Assembly (NCBI GenBank): GCA_036496425.1
Contig: DASXLG010000253.1
Coordinates: 1-49,263, forward strand
Direction: 5' to 3'
Source: Terriglobia bacterium
Lineage (GTDB): Bacteria; Acidobacteriota; Terriglobia; 20CM-2-55-15
Length of the DNA stretch: 49,263 bases
Position 1 is the first letter of the stretch; the number at the start of each line of letters is the position of its first letter. Positions 26,296 through 35,127 of this stretch are shown here, in pieces. Both the position numbers and the translations under genes were made by a program. The notes beneath the pieces are model-generated. The model was given only the letters and a program-made list of their open reading frames with translations, was not told where the DNA came from and did no database searches.

Positions 26296-27094
26296 TATCT
26301 CCGCAAAAGCGGGATTGGTGAATGCCGTTGATGGTACAGCAAACGTCCGGGTTCAGGAACAGGTTGCTGTCGGCGAGCCGATTCAGACCGGACCTTCGTC
26401 GCGGGTGGAAGTTCTCTTGAATCCGAGTACGTTCTTGCGGGTGGACGAAAATTCAGAGGTTGTGCTCGACTCTGTCGATCTGGCCAATGTGCAGGTTCGG
26501 ATTATCTCCGGCTCCGCCATTGTCGACTGCGGCGCCGTCGAGAAAAATAGCCCGATCCAGGTCACAGATGGTACCGAGACTCTCTCGATCTCCCAACCCG
26601 GCACATACCGCTTTCCGGACGGCGCAGCCGCGCCTCAGCTTGAAGATTGGAACCAGCAGCGTTCCGGAGAAATTGCCGCGGCCAACGCCAGGTCGGCGGA
26701 TACGGACGCCGCGCTGAACCATCCGGGATTCCCGGATCAAGGATATCCGTACGGAACGCCCTATGGAACGCCGTACTATCCCGGCCCGGCGTGGCCCAAT
26801 AGTTTAATCATGCCGGGTATCGGCGCACCCCTTGGAGCTTTCTCCTATTTTTCGCCGTACGGCGGATATGGTTTCTATCAGCCGTTCATAAACACTGCTC
26901 CGATTGTCTTGTTTAGGCCCGTCATCCGGCCTCTGCCTCGTCCTGTGGTTCGTCCTGGAGTTCGTCCGCTGCCGGTGCTGACACCGCGTCCGACGGTGCC
27001 GGTTTCGCGTCCGACGCTTATTCCATCGGGTCCGCGGGGCCCGGTACGTCCTGCCGGCGCCGGACACGTTGCTGTCGCGCACGGTCACAGATAA
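26261..27094 (+). CDS. FecR-like protein with Pro/Arg-rich tail
   Basis: 277 residues. The ATG at 26261 is supported by GGGAGAGG 5 bases upstream. A weak leader (TTAFLIMQFIISAKAG) is followed by a FecR-type beta domain (VDGTANVRVQEQVAVG, RVDENSEVVLDSV, ISGSAIVDC). Then come Gly/Tyr/Pro-rich low-complexity sequence with YGTPYGTPYYPG and a repeated Arg-Pro tail. It probably acts at the cell surface or periplasm; there is no sigma factor nearby, so classic FecR signalling is not supported. It is head-to-head with, and overlaps by 35 bp, the VWFA gene. Confidence 0.8.
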   Translation: MITTAFLIMQFIISAKAGLVNAVDGTANVRVQEQVAVGEPIQTGPSSRVEVLLNPSTFLRVDENSEVVLDSVDLANVQVRIISGSAIVDCGAVEKNSPIQVTDGTETLSISQPGTYRFPDGAAAPQLEDWNQQRSGEIAAANARSADTDAALNHPGFPDQGYPYGTPYGTPYYPGPAWPNSLIMPGIGAPLGAFSYFSPYGGYGFYQPFINTAPIVLFRPVIRPLPRPVVRPGVRPLPVLTPRPTVPVSRPTLIPSGPRGPVRPAGAGHVAVAHGHR

Positions 27095-27104
27095 AAAGGG
27101 GAAG

Positions 27105-27132
27105 GAACATATTGCAATGTTGCAATATGTTC
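27105..27132. terminator. bidirectional terminator
   Basis: GAACATATTGCAA (27105-27117) and TTGCAATATGTTC (27120-27132) form a perfect 13-bp stem with a 2-base gap, flanked by AAGG and CTTT. It separates the convergent FecR-like gene (+) and nucleotide transporter gene (-). The second arm is followed by a T-rich stretch. Confidence 0.8.
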
Positions 27133-27142
27133 TTTGCCTCTT

Positions 27143-28477
27143 TTAGGCGGCCAGCGGGGTTTCTTTATCAGGAGCTGTTTCTGCCTTCTGCTTTCTTCTC
27201 AAACGCAGGATCGCGACCACGACGCCCAACCAGATAAGCACCGACAGGGCATCCACCACGGCGAAACTCCGGATTCCGAAAGCGAGACGCGTCCCAGTAA
27301 ACACCAGCAGGGCGGAGAAGCCGTCGCCGGCCCGGGCGAAGAAGCTGTCGATCGCCAGCTTTGCCTTGTATTTCGCTTCGCGGCTTGTCCGAAGGAACAA
27401 AGCATTCCGCGCGGTATTTTGAATCGAGTAGTCGGCGCTGTTCTCGGCGATCTTCGCAATACGGATGAAACTCAGGATCGGGACAAATGCAAGGATGCTG
27501 TAGCCGCCAAGCGCGATCACCGGCAGACAGAAGAGCGCGGCGCCGATACCCATGTATTTCATCACGCGCGACACGGCGAACATCTGGATGGCGGCGCTCA
27601 CCAGGTTTACCCAGAAGTAAAAGTCGGCATAGAATTCGCCGATGTACGCCTCGGCAGTGATGTGACCACCGCTCGCTGCTGCGATCGCGACAGCGTGCTG
27701 GGCCACTGTTTTTCCGAGGATGAACTCGCCCGTCGTCTTGGCGAAGTTCGACAGCAACACCAGGACGGCGATCAGCAGCAGGTAACGCTGTTTGAACACC
27801 AGTTGAAATCCGCCCGCCGCTCCGATGGGTTGCTGCGCGACATGGGCCTGCGATCGGGTCTTGTTCTTCTCCCGATAGTGAACCCAGTTGGTCAGGATCA
27901 TGCAAACGCCCAGCATCGCCGCAGTGACCAGCATCATTAAATAAGGGCCGAGCGGTTTGAACATCCAGCCCGCGGCCTGAGCTCCGAAGATGGCTCCGAC
28001 CGAGCTGCCGATACCGACGATCGCGAACAGCCGTTTCCCCTGCTCCTGGGTGTAGATATCGTTGGCGAACGACCAGAATTGGGCCACGATCATCAGGTTG
28101 AACAGCCCGACCCAGAGGAAGAAAACGACGCCGATCGAGAACTTCATCCGGCCCGCCAGATAGAACAGCGCAAGATTCGATATGAAAAACGCCGTCACAC
28201 CATTGATCAGGTGCAAACGATTCAGCCGGGTTGCGATCGCGCTGTAGGCGGGAACGATCAGGATCAACAGCAGCGCCTGGCCGGCGCCGGCGTAGCTCTT
28301 GATCTCGGCGCCGGCGCCACCCAGGATCAGCGCTTCACGCACGGGTTTGATGATGTAGTAAGCCGTCAGAAGAGTGAAGACATTCGCCATGAGAAGCAGA
28401 GCGGTTAATCCTTCCCCCGGTTGGACGGGCGCGAAAAGAGACAAGCTCCGCTCCAGAATGTTCGGACGTTTCCCCAC
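27143..28477 (-). CDS. Npt1/Npt2-family nucleotide transporter (ATP:ADP antiporter-like)
   Basis: 444 residues with about 12 membrane helices. It resembles the nucleotide transporter family: the start GEGLTALLLMANVFTLLTAYYIIKP, LILGGAGAEIKSY, and NALFLRTSREAKYKAKLAID are hallmark stretches of these MFS-like carriers. True ATP/ADP exchangers occur in plastids and intracellular parasites; free-living Acidobacteria and others carry relatives with unproven substrates. It is divergent from the Mg2+ ATPase, sharing a 380-bp intergenic region. Confidence 0.8.
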   Translation of the reverse strand: MGKRPNILERSLSLFAPVQPGEGLTALLLMANVFTLLTAYYIIKPVREALILGGAGAEIKSYAGAGQALLLILIVPAYSAIATRLNRLHLINGVTAFFISNLALFYLAGRMKFSIGVVFFLWVGLFNLMIVAQFWSFANDIYTQEQGKRLFAIVGIGSSVGAIFGAQAAGWMFKPLGPYLMMLVTAAMLGVCMILTNWVHYREKNKTRSQAHVAQQPIGAAGGFQLVFKQRYLLLIAVLVLLSNFAKTTGEFILGKTVAQHAVAIAAASGGHITAEAYIGEFYADFYFWVNLVSAAIQMFAVSRVMKYMGIGAALFCLPVIALGGYSILAFVPILSFIRIAKIAENSADYSIQNTARNALFLRTSREAKYKAKLAIDSFFARAGDGFSALLVFTGTRLAFGIRSFAVVDALSVLIWLGVVVAILRLRRKQKAETAPDKETPLAA

Positions 28478-28858
28478 GCTCTTGCATGTGCAAGTCGCCT
28501 GCCAATCGCTGGAACCGCTTCTTGATTTAAGGGTTCCGGACCGTTTGTGGCGTGTGTTACTGTGGTGTTACGAAGAGGTTTTGGAAATTTTGTCACCAGT
28601 TTGCAACCTCTGAGTGCAACGCCAGCAAAGGATTTATGGACGACGGATCATCTTTTAAGGAGCCTCCGGGTAGATGGAAGGCTCCGTACTTCCGCGGAAT
28701 AGCGCGCAGGAAGTGATAACCCGCACGGCTCGCTAGCCTCGCCTGTTTATCGCCTCCACTCGCTGATCTCCGGAAGCGGGTGAGTGGCGGCCTCCGCCGG
28801 TAATCCGGCAATCGGTTCGCACTCCTCCTTTTTAATATTCAATTCCGATGTGGGCCTG
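28478..28858. promoter_or_regulatory. 380-bp region between nucleotide transporter and Mg2+ ATPase
   Basis: The region has several inverted repeats on the mgtA side: GGAGCC (28659-28664) with GGCTCC (28680-28685), CTTCC (28689-28693) with GGAAG (28709-28713), and GCCGG (28796-28800) with CCGGC (28805-28809), then a pyrimidine-rich CTCCTCCTTTTT before the start. This could be a structured mgtA leader. The conserved M-box core was looked for and not found. No gene is evident here. Confidence 0.4.
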
Positions 28859-31594
28859 ATGATTAAGGAAACAACCGCCCAGATTACGCCCCCGAAGCCG
28901 GCCGCCAGGAAACCGGAGGTAAAGCGGTCTGCCCGCAAGACCTCCGGCGTTTCCGAACTGCTGATCGAGGCTTCAAAGGCGGACGTTCAGGGCGCTCTCA
29001 GCCTGACGGACACCACCCTCCGCGGCCTGTCATACGAACAGGTTCAGGAGCGGCGCGAAGAGTTTGGGCTCAACGAAGTCAGCCACGAAAAGCCTCCCGC
29101 CTGGTACGTGCAGTTGATGCATGCCTTCATGAATCCGTTTATCGGCGTGCTGGTGGCGCTGTGTATCGTCTCGTTCGTAACGGATGTCGTTCAAGCGAAG
29201 CCGGAAGACCGCTCTTATAAAGAGATCATCGTCCTGTTGGCCATGGTGGGCATCAGCGCGCTGCTTCGTTTCTGGCAGGAGTACCGCTCGACTCAGGCGG
29301 CGGAAGCTCTCAAAGCGATGGTGCGGACGACAGCCTCCGTCGTCCGCGAGGCGGAAGAGAGGGTGCAAGAGATCCCGATGGAAGAGCTCGTCCGCGGCGA
29401 CATCGTGCGATTGTCGGCCGGAGACATGATTCCGGCGGATGTGCGACTGCTGACCTCGAAAGACCTGTTCATCAGTCAGGCCGTGCTTACCGGCGAGTCC
29501 ATCCCTGTCGAGAAGTATGACACGCTGGGCGCGCTGGTTCAGAAATCGGCGGGAGATGGAATCGACCAGGTCGCGAGCCCGCTCGAGCTTGGAAACGTCG
29601 GCTTTATGGGGACGAACGTGGTGAGCGGCTCGGCCACGGCGATCGTCGTCGCGACCGGCGACGACACCTATTTCGGCTCGATGGCGAAGGAAATTGTGGG
29701 CCGCAGGCGGGCGCTCACCAGCTTCGATATCGGCATCAATAAAGTCAGCTGGCTGCTCATCCGCTTCATGTTCGTGATGGTTCCGATCGTTTTCCTGATC
29801 AACGGCATCGACAAGCATGACTGGAAACAGGCATTTTTATTCGCAGTCTCGATCGCCGTCGGCCTGACGCCGGAAATGCTGCCGATGATTGTGACCGCCA
29901 ACCTGGCCCGGGGCGCCGTCGCGATGTCGCGCCGCAAAGCCATCGTTAAGCGGCTGAACTCGATCCAGAATTTCGGCGCAATGGATATTTTGTGCACCGA
30001 TAAAACCGGAACCCTGACGCAGGACAAGATCGTCCTCGAGCAGCATTACGACATTCACGGCAACAGCGATGAGCAGGTGCTCGATTATGCCTGGCTGAAC
30101 AGCTTCCATCAGACCGGTCTGAAGAACGTGCTGGATCGCGCGGTCCTGGAATACGGCGGTACGCAGGGCGTCTCGCAGCGGTTGCGCGAATACCGGAAGA
30201 TCGACGAGATCCCGTTCGATTTTGCGCGCCGCCGCATGTCCGTCGTGGTGAGAAACGGCGGCACGCACAATCTCCTGATCTGCAAAGGCGCCGTGGACGA
30301 AGTTCTCAGCGTCTGCACCGACGCCGATGAAAACGGCGGCCGCGAAGGCGGCATCGTCCCGATGACTCCGGAGTTGAGCGAGACGGTTCATAGCTTCACG
30401 ACGGACCTTGCCGAAGAAGGCCTCCGGGTTCTCGCCGTGGCTTATAAGTGGATGCCCGCCGAAGACCGCGCCTACGGCCTTTCCGACGAAAACGAGATGG
30501 TGCTGACGGGCTTTATCGCCTTGCTCGATCCTCCAAAGGAGTCGGCGAAGGAAGCGATAGCCGCGCTCGGGCAGCACGGAATCGCCGTGAAAATCATCAC
30601 CGGCGACAACGAAGTCGTGACCCGCAAGATCTGCAAGTACGTTGAACTTCAGATCCAGGGCGTTCTGCTCGGCAAGGAGGTCGAAGCGCTGTCCGACGCG
30701 CAACTCGTCGACAAGGCGAAGACCACAAATATCTTCGCCAAGATGTCGCCGATTCAAAAATCGCGCGTTATACGCGCGCTTCAAGGCGATGGCCATACGG
30801 TTGGTTACCTCGGTGACGGCATCAACGACGCGCCCGCATTGCGGGACGCGGATGTCGGAATTTCCGTCGACACGGCCGTCGACATCGCGAAAGAGTCCGC
30901 CGACATCATCCTGCTCGAGAAAAGCCTGATGGTTCTAGAGGAAGGCGTGCTCGAAGGACGCCGCACGTTCGGCAACATCATCAAGTACATCAAGATGACG
31001 GCGAGCTCGAACTTCGGAAATGTTTTCAGCGTCCTGGCGGCAAGCGCCTTTCTGCCGTTTCTGCCCATGCTGCCGATCCATCTGCTCGTTCAGAATCTGT
31101 TGTACGACATTTCGCAGATTTCCATTCCGTGGGACCGCATGGACGACGAATACCTGCGGCAGCCGCGCAAGTGGGAAGCCGGCGGGATCGCGCGCTTCAT
31201 GATTTTCATCGGCCCGATCAGTTCGATTTTCGATATCACGACGTACTGCCTCCTGTGGTACGTGTTCGGCTTCAATACCGCCGCGCGTCAGTCCTTTTTC
31301 CACTCGGGCTGGTTCATTGAAGGCCTGTTATCGCAGACGCTGATCGTTCACATGATCCGAACCCAGAAAATTCCGTTCATCCAGAGCGTGGCGGCGACAC
31401 CCGTGATGCTGCTCACTCTCGCGATCATGGCCATCGGCGTTTACATTCCGTTTTCGCCTCTCGGAGCGAATATCGCGCTCTCGCCGCTGCCGGGACGTTA
31501 TTTCCTGTGGTTGACTCTGACGCTGCTTTGCTACTGCGGACTCATTCAAATCGTGAAGCGCTGGTACATGCGGCGCTTCAATCAGTGGTTGTGA
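28859..31594 (+). CDS. mgtA: magnesium-translocating P-type ATPase
   Basis: 911 residues from the ATG at 28859; the frame is open further upstream, but that sequence does not look like MgtA. Type IIIB P-type ATPase importing Mg2+. An N-terminal cation-ATPase segment (LRGLSYEQVQERREEFGLNEV) comes first, then the actuator domain (LTGESIPVEK), the phosphorylation motif CTDKTGTLT with Asp near 380, KGAVDEVL for nucleotide binding, ITGDNEVVT, and GDGINDAPAL near 650. About ten membrane helices. The C-terminal helices with NLLYDISQ are typical of MgtA/MgtB. It is a single gene; likely induced by low Mg2+ by analogy. Confidence 0.95.
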   Translation: MIKETTAQITPPKPAARKPEVKRSARKTSGVSELLIEASKADVQGALSLTDTTLRGLSYEQVQERREEFGLNEVSHEKPPAWYVQLMHAFMNPFIGVLVALCIVSFVTDVVQAKPEDRSYKEIIVLLAMVGISALLRFWQEYRSTQAAEALKAMVRTTASVVREAEERVQEIPMEELVRGDIVRLSAGDMIPADVRLLTSKDLFISQAVLTGESIPVEKYDTLGALVQKSAGDGIDQVASPLELGNVGFMGTNVVSGSATAIVVATGDDTYFGSMAKEIVGRRRALTSFDIGINKVSWLLIRFMFVMVPIVFLINGIDKHDWKQAFLFAVSIAVGLTPEMLPMIVTANLARGAVAMSRRKAIVKRLNSIQNFGAMDILCTDKTGTLTQDKIVLEQHYDIHGNSDEQVLDYAWLNSFHQTGLKNVLDRAVLEYGGTQGVSQRLREYRKIDEIPFDFARRRMSVVVRNGGTHNLLICKGAVDEVLSVCTDADENGGREGGIVPMTPELSETVHSFTTDLAEEGLRVLAVAYKWMPAEDRAYGLSDENEMVLTGFIALLDPPKESAKEAIAALGQHGIAVKIITGDNEVVTRKICKYVELQIQGVLLGKEVEALSDAQLVDKAKTTNIFAKMSPIQKSRVIRALQGDGHTVGYLGDGINDAPALRDADVGISVDTAVDIAKESADIILLEKSLMVLEEGVLEGRRTFGNIIKYIKMTASSNFGNVFSVLAASAFLPFLPMLPIHLLVQNLLYDISQISIPWDRMDDEYLRQPRKWEAGGIARFMIFIGPISSIFDITTYCLLWYVFGFNTAARQSFFHSGWFIEGLLSQTLIVHMIRTQKIPFIQSVAATPVMLLTLAIMAIGVYIPFSPLGANIALSPLPGRYFLWLTLTLLCYCGLIQIVKRWYMRRFNQWL

Positions 31595-31638
31595 GCTCCG
31601 GAATTGAGCCGCGCAGCGGCGGCACTTGCTTTAACTCC

Positions 31639-31725
31639 CGCCTGACTCAGGCGATGACGCGGATGCCGCAGATGGAACGTATTAACAGAGTGTTCTTTCG
31701 TTCCATCTGCGGCATCCGCGTCATC
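31639..31725. repeat. palindromic element with 27-bp perfect stem
   Basis: Arms at 31653-31679 and 31699-31725 are perfect complements over 27 bp (contains GATGCCGCAGATGGAACG) with a 19-base loop. A smaller palindrome, CGCCTGACTCAGGCG, abuts it at 31639-31653. It lies after mgtA and before the next gene on the same strand. It has no T-run, so a REP-like element is more likely than a terminator. Confidence 0.88.
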
Positions 31726-31820
31726 TGCGGCTAGCTGAGAGTTCTCCCCGCCGGTATTCCTCTAATCCATGTGTTTCAGCGGTTTGCGACCCGGCAGCCC
31801 GCTTGCTTCTAGCCTGAGGA

Positions 31821-32489
31821 ATGAATTTGCTGCGGATCTACCGTTCGGTTTGCAGGACCGCTCGTAACCACGGCAGCTGGCCCGCGCTGTACGACGTGGT
31901 CATGCGGACGACAAACCGGTGGATTTATTACAAAAACCTTCAGTGTCTGATTGTCGAAAGCATCAATACACGGTCTTTCGATTTGCCGCCGGGCTTTCGA
32001 TTCCTCCGATTGGAAGAGCAGGCGCTGCTGGACTTTTCGAAGGATCCGGCAAACGAACTGCGTCCGGACTTTGTCCGCTACGCATTGGCCAAAGGCGATG
32101 AATGTTATGGCATTTTCGAAGGAGACCAGCTGGCCAACTACGGCTGGTATTCCCGAAAACCGACCCTGATGGATAACGAGGAACTGTTCCTTCATTTCGA
32201 TCCGCAGATCGTCTACATGTACAAAGGATTCACTCTGGATCGTTATCGCGGCTTGCGCCTCCACGCGATCAGCAAGACGCGCGCTCTCGCCGAATTCCTG
32301 TCGCGCGGCTCGAGGGGGATGGTCTTTTACATCGAGTCCAACAACTTCAACTCCATCAAGTCGGCTTATCGGATGGGCGCGCGCGACTGCGGGCGGATTC
32401 GGGTCGTGCGGCTGATGGGACGATACATCGTTCGCGTGCAATCCGGATGCCGGCAATACGGCCTCACGCTGAATCCGAATCCCGCCTAG
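31821..32489 (+). CDS. GNAT-like acetyltransferase family protein
   Basis: 222 residues, no signal peptide. Features that suggest a GNAT or FemAB-type fold are ECYGIFEGDQLANYGWYS, then IVYMYKGFTLDRYRGLRLHA (strand followed by a pyrophosphate-loop-like RGLRLH segment), and VFYIESNNFNSIKSAYRMGA, the usual C-terminal Asn-x-Ser-helix of GNAT enzymes. Substrate unknown. It is followed after 12 bp by a thioesterase gene, so the two may form an operon. The assignment rests on motif shape. Confidence 0.55.
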   Translation: MNLLRIYRSVCRTARNHGSWPALYDVVMRTTNRWIYYKNLQCLIVESINTRSFDLPPGFRFLRLEEQALLDFSKDPANELRPDFVRYALAKGDECYGIFEGDQLANYGWYSRKPTLMDNEELFLHFDPQIVYMYKGFTLDRYRGLRLHAISKTRALAEFLSRGSRGMVFYIESNNFNSIKSAYRMGARDCGRIRVVRLMGRYIVRVQSGCRQYGLTLNPNPA

Positions 32490-32501
32490 AATCAAGAGTG
32501 C

Positions 32502-32969
32502 ATGACTGCGATTCAGGATCTCTACCCCGAAGACGTGGCCCATTGTTTCGGTTGCGGACGCAGTAATCCGCAGGGGCATCAGCTGAAGAGTTATCCCGAA
32601 GGCGGCGAAGTCGTCGCCCATTTCACGCCGGGGCCGGCCTACACATCGCTTCCGGGTTTTGTGTACGGCGGCTTGCTGGCGTCTCTGGTCGATTGCCATG
32701 CCATGGCGACCGCAGCCGCTGCGGATCTTGCCGGAATGCCAGTCGATTCCGTTGCGCCGCGATATGTGACCGGCGCGCTGCGGGTCGATTATCTCAAGCC
32801 GACTCCACTTGGAGTCGAACTTGAAATTAGAGGCCGGGTTAAAGAGCAGAGCGAGAAAAAGAAGGTCGTGGAACTGACAGTCTCCGCCGCGGGAACCGTC
32901 ACCGTACGCGGGGAAGCAGTAGCAGTCCGTATGCCGAGGAGCATGGAGCAGCCTCCGCCAAAGGCGTGA
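32502..32969 (+). CDS. PaaI-type hotdog thioesterase
   Basis: 155 residues. HCFGCGRSNPQGHQLK is the start seen in a group of hotdog thioesterases. The active-site helix is FVYGGLLASLVDCHAMATA, and YLKPTPLGVELEIRG is the conserved strand. It is predicted to hydrolyse an acyl-CoA; the substrate is unknown. It forms a likely operon with the upstream GNAT-like gene. It is convergent with the membrane protein gene that ends 11 bp away. Confidence 0.85.
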   Translation: MTAIQDLYPEDVAHCFGCGRSNPQGHQLKSYPEGGEVVAHFTPGPAYTSLPGFVYGGLLASLVDCHAMATAAAADLAGMPVDSVAPRYVTGALRVDYLKPTPLGVELEIRGRVKEQSEKKKVVELTVSAAGTVTVRGEAVAVRMPRSMEQPPPKA

Positions 32970-32979
32970 TCGGGCATGT

Positions 32980-33369
32980 CTAAGAATGGAGAGAACGGTT
33001 TCCAGGCATTCGTTCTTCGTGGATGTCGGTAACGTCTCGAACGTCCCGGATGTCGCGAATATCTTCCTTCGACGAGCGAGCGCGCTGCCAGGTGACATAC
33101 GCGACGGCGGCGGTCCAGGTCGGGAAGAGGTCGAGGCCGGGAACCAGTTCGGCAAGCAGCGTCGGTATGAATGCCCAGTGCCAGCCCAAGATACCTGAGA
33201 GAATCGCCGCCGCAGCGACGTCGACAAGGGTATCCGCCGGCGAGAGGCCGCCAAAAGCAAACAACGGCAGCCCGATTATCTGAATTGCATCCGCCGCAAT
33301 CGCCACGGTCCACGCCATGCGCACGTCGCGGGAACGGACCAGCTGCTGGAATATCTGGGTCAGGCGCAT
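32980..33369 (-). CDS. small membrane protein
   Basis: 129 residues with three or four predicted membrane stretches (VAIAADAIQIIGLPLFAFGG, DTLVDVAAAAILSGILGWHWAF, IPTLLAELVPGLDLFPTWTA) and a charged cytoplasmic tail with imperfect repeats (DIRDIRDVRDVTDIHEE). No family with known function recognised; similar short proteins occur in Acidobacteria. The promoter region is shared with trmL, transcribed the other way from 33441. Confidence 0.7.
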   Translation of the reverse strand: MRLTQIFQQLVRSRDVRMAWTVAIAADAIQIIGLPLFAFGGLSPADTLVDVAAAAILSGILGWHWAFIPTLLAELVPGLDLFPTWTAAVAYVTWQRARSSKEDIRDIRDVRDVTDIHEERMPGNRSLHS

Positions 33370-33440
33370 TTATCATCAGAATACACCGCTTTGGCCTTGT
33401 GCCTCTTGTGCTTTTTGTGGTTTCGTTCCGTTTACCGGCA

Positions 33441-33920
33441 ATGGCAACGCATGTCGTGCTCGTGCATCCCGAAATTCACTGGAACACCGGAAACGCGGGC
33501 CGGACATGCCTCGCCGCCGGCGCGATTCTCCACCTCATCCAACCGCTCGGGTTTTCGCTCAACGAACGTCAGGTGAAGCGGGCCGGCCTCGACTACTGGG
33601 AACATGTCGAGCCGCGGGTGTGGCCGGCCTGGGATGCGTTTGAGCGCGAACTTCCGTCACTGGGCGTTCCGTACTTCTTCTCGGCGAAGGCCAGGCGGCT
33701 TCTTTGGGATGTGCCGTTCGGCGATCCGGAAAATGTCGTTCTCATTTTCGGTGGTGAAACCGCCGGCCTGCCGCAGGACCTGCACGAGCGCTACGCCGGC
33801 AGCTTCGTTGGAATGCCTGTCCTATCGTCTCATGTCCGCTCACTCAATCTTTCAACGGCTGTGGCCATCGCGGTTTATGAGGTCCTCCGGCAGCGGCGGC
33901 AACCTCACCACGAGGCCTGA
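33441..33920 (+). CDS. trmL: tRNA (cytidine(34)-2'-O)-methyltransferase
   Basis: 159 residues from the ATG at 33441 (MATHVVLVHPEIHWNTGN). SPOUT-class enzyme that methylates the wobble base of tRNA-Leu. Diagnostic stretches are NTGNAGRTCLAAGA, LIQPLGFSLNERQVKRAGLDYW, the knot region IFGGETAGLP, and MPVLSSHVRSLNLSTAVAIAVYE. The length matches the family. The longer upstream frame overlaps the minus-strand membrane protein and is not used. It overlaps convergent prmA by 16 bp at the 3' ends. Confidence 0.93.
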   Translation: MATHVVLVHPEIHWNTGNAGRTCLAAGAILHLIQPLGFSLNERQVKRAGLDYWEHVEPRVWPAWDAFERELPSLGVPYFFSAKARRLLWDVPFGDPENVVLIFGGETAGLPQDLHERYAGSFVGMPVLSSHVRSLNLSTAVAIAVYEVLRQRRQPHHEA

Positions 33921-34732
33921 AATACGAGGACCGTCCATCCGCTGCGCGTACCCGAACGGATATGCCGCATTCCCAACCGCAGGTACGCGAAGCGCACCTC
34001 GGATTCGAGGGACTCCGGGATGCCGGAGAGAATGAGCCGGCCGCGGCCGCCTACGCGCCGAACGAGAATCGGCGCTATCTCGACCAGCGGAGCGGCGAGC
34101 ACGTTTGCCACGACGAGCGGCCAGGTCCCTTCGACAGCATCCGGTCCGCCTGGGAGAAGGTGCAGGCGGTCCGCCAGATGATTCAGTCGCGCATGCTTCG
34201 CCGCGATCCTCAGCGCATCGGCGTCTATGTCGATGCCGGTCGCGCGTGGCACTCCCATCATCAGCGCGGCCAACGCCAGCACGCCCGAACCTGTGCCGAC
34301 ATCGAGCACGCTTTCTGAAACGTCAATGGCCAGCGCTTCCTCGATCGCCTCGATGCAGAGCGCCGTCGTTGGATGATGTCCGGTTCCGAAGGCGGTGGAA
34401 TCGGTCAATCGAAGGGCGCCCGGCGGAGCGCAAGCGCGATAGCGCGCAGCCGTAAATAGCGGAGCAGGACCTTCCTGTGGAGCGATCACAATGCCCGCGA
34501 TACGAACCGCCCGCGGACTCAGCAGCCAGACCGACCCGTTGTCGCGTGCAACCGCGCGGGACACGGCCACGCCGGCCAGACCCAATGCGCCGGCTACATC
34601 GCCCGGCCTTACTCTGTCCGGCAGGATGGCTGCGATTCCGCCATGAACCGCCTCGATATCGAGCGCGCCCAGCTGAATCAGCCGGTCCAGCGCGTCGTCA
34701 GGCGGGATCGGGATGTCGATTCGATAGGGCAT
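33905..34732 (-). CDS. prmA: ribosomal protein L11 methyltransferase
   Basis: 275 residues from ATG 34732 (MPYRIDIPIP). The N-terminal substrate-recognition domain (about 1-90) is followed by the class I SAM domain. It has the PrmA motif DSTAFGTGHHPTT, the SAM loop LDVGTGSGVLALAA, the acidic GIDIDADAL, and NVLAAPLVEIAP in the position of the NPPxxL motif. It trimethylates lysines of L11. The N-terminal domain is weakly conserved, so a related protein methyltransferase is possible. Divergent from the TIGR03435 gene, with repeat element A between them. Confidence 0.85.
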   Translation of the reverse strand: MPYRIDIPIPPDDALDRLIQLGALDIEAVHGGIAAILPDRVRPGDVAGALGLAGVAVSRAVARDNGSVWLLSPRAVRIAGIVIAPQEGPAPLFTAARYRACAPPGALRLTDSTAFGTGHHPTTALCIEAIEEALAIDVSESVLDVGTGSGVLALAALMMGVPRATGIDIDADALRIAAKHARLNHLADRLHLLPGGPDAVEGTWPLVVANVLAAPLVEIAPILVRRVGGRGRLILSGIPESLESEVRFAYLRLGMRHIRSGTRSGWTVLVFQASW

Positions 34733-34834
34733 AGCGGCCTTCAAATTGTATCGTCGCGGGCTCGCCGGGCCACACGTAAAGGCCCGTATCCCGTCCTTCG
34801 AGGAAGGAGGCTTTTCACAAACAGTCCGTGCAGT

Positions 34835-35029
34835 GGACATTCCCCGCCTTTTCAAGGCGGGGTGCCCGAGCGACCAAACGTTAGAACGCTCGGGCGGGGC
34901 GGTTATTAACGAACCGCGAAGCGCACCTATTTTGTTTGAACTTACTAACCGCCCCGCCTGCGCCGCTAAGGAACCGGATCATTTTGTTAATGGCGCAGCC
35001 TCCCCGCCTTTGAAAGGCGGGGAGTGTCC
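34835..35029. repeat. five-hairpin dispersed element, copy A
   Basis: About 195 bp with terminal inverted repeats (GGACATTCCCCGCC and GGCGGGGAGTGTCC, 13 of 14). Five hairpins follow each other: CCCCGCCTT/AAGGCGGGG (34842-34862), GCCCGAGCG/CGCTCGGGC (34864-34895), GGGGCGGTTA/TAACCGCCCC (34896-34955), CTGCGCC/GGCGCAG (34958-34998) and CCCCGCCTTT/AAAGGCGGGG (35002-35022). It lies in the divergent region between prmA and the TIGR03435 gene. Open frames across it are shadows. No transposase is nearby. Confidence 0.93.
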
Positions 35030-35127
35030 ATCTCACCGACTGCCTTGTTCCAGATTGTTCCAATTCATCACATCTTCGCGTCAGATCAACCTTCCGGCAT
35101 CCTTTATATATAGGTTACTCTTGGTTG

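Noticed and set aside
28593-28811. A 72-codon minus-strand frame in the mgtA leader
   Set aside because: No ribosome site and no recognised family; it coincides with the stem-loop sequences and reads better as non-coding.
28478-28858. M-box magnesium riboswitch
   Set aside because: The conserved core around GGUGAGGCUCC and its partner segments could not be found on the plus strand.
33171-33440. N-terminal extension of TrmL
   Set aside because: The open frame continues upstream but overlaps the minus-strand membrane protein gene, and TrmL homologues begin at the ATG at 33441.
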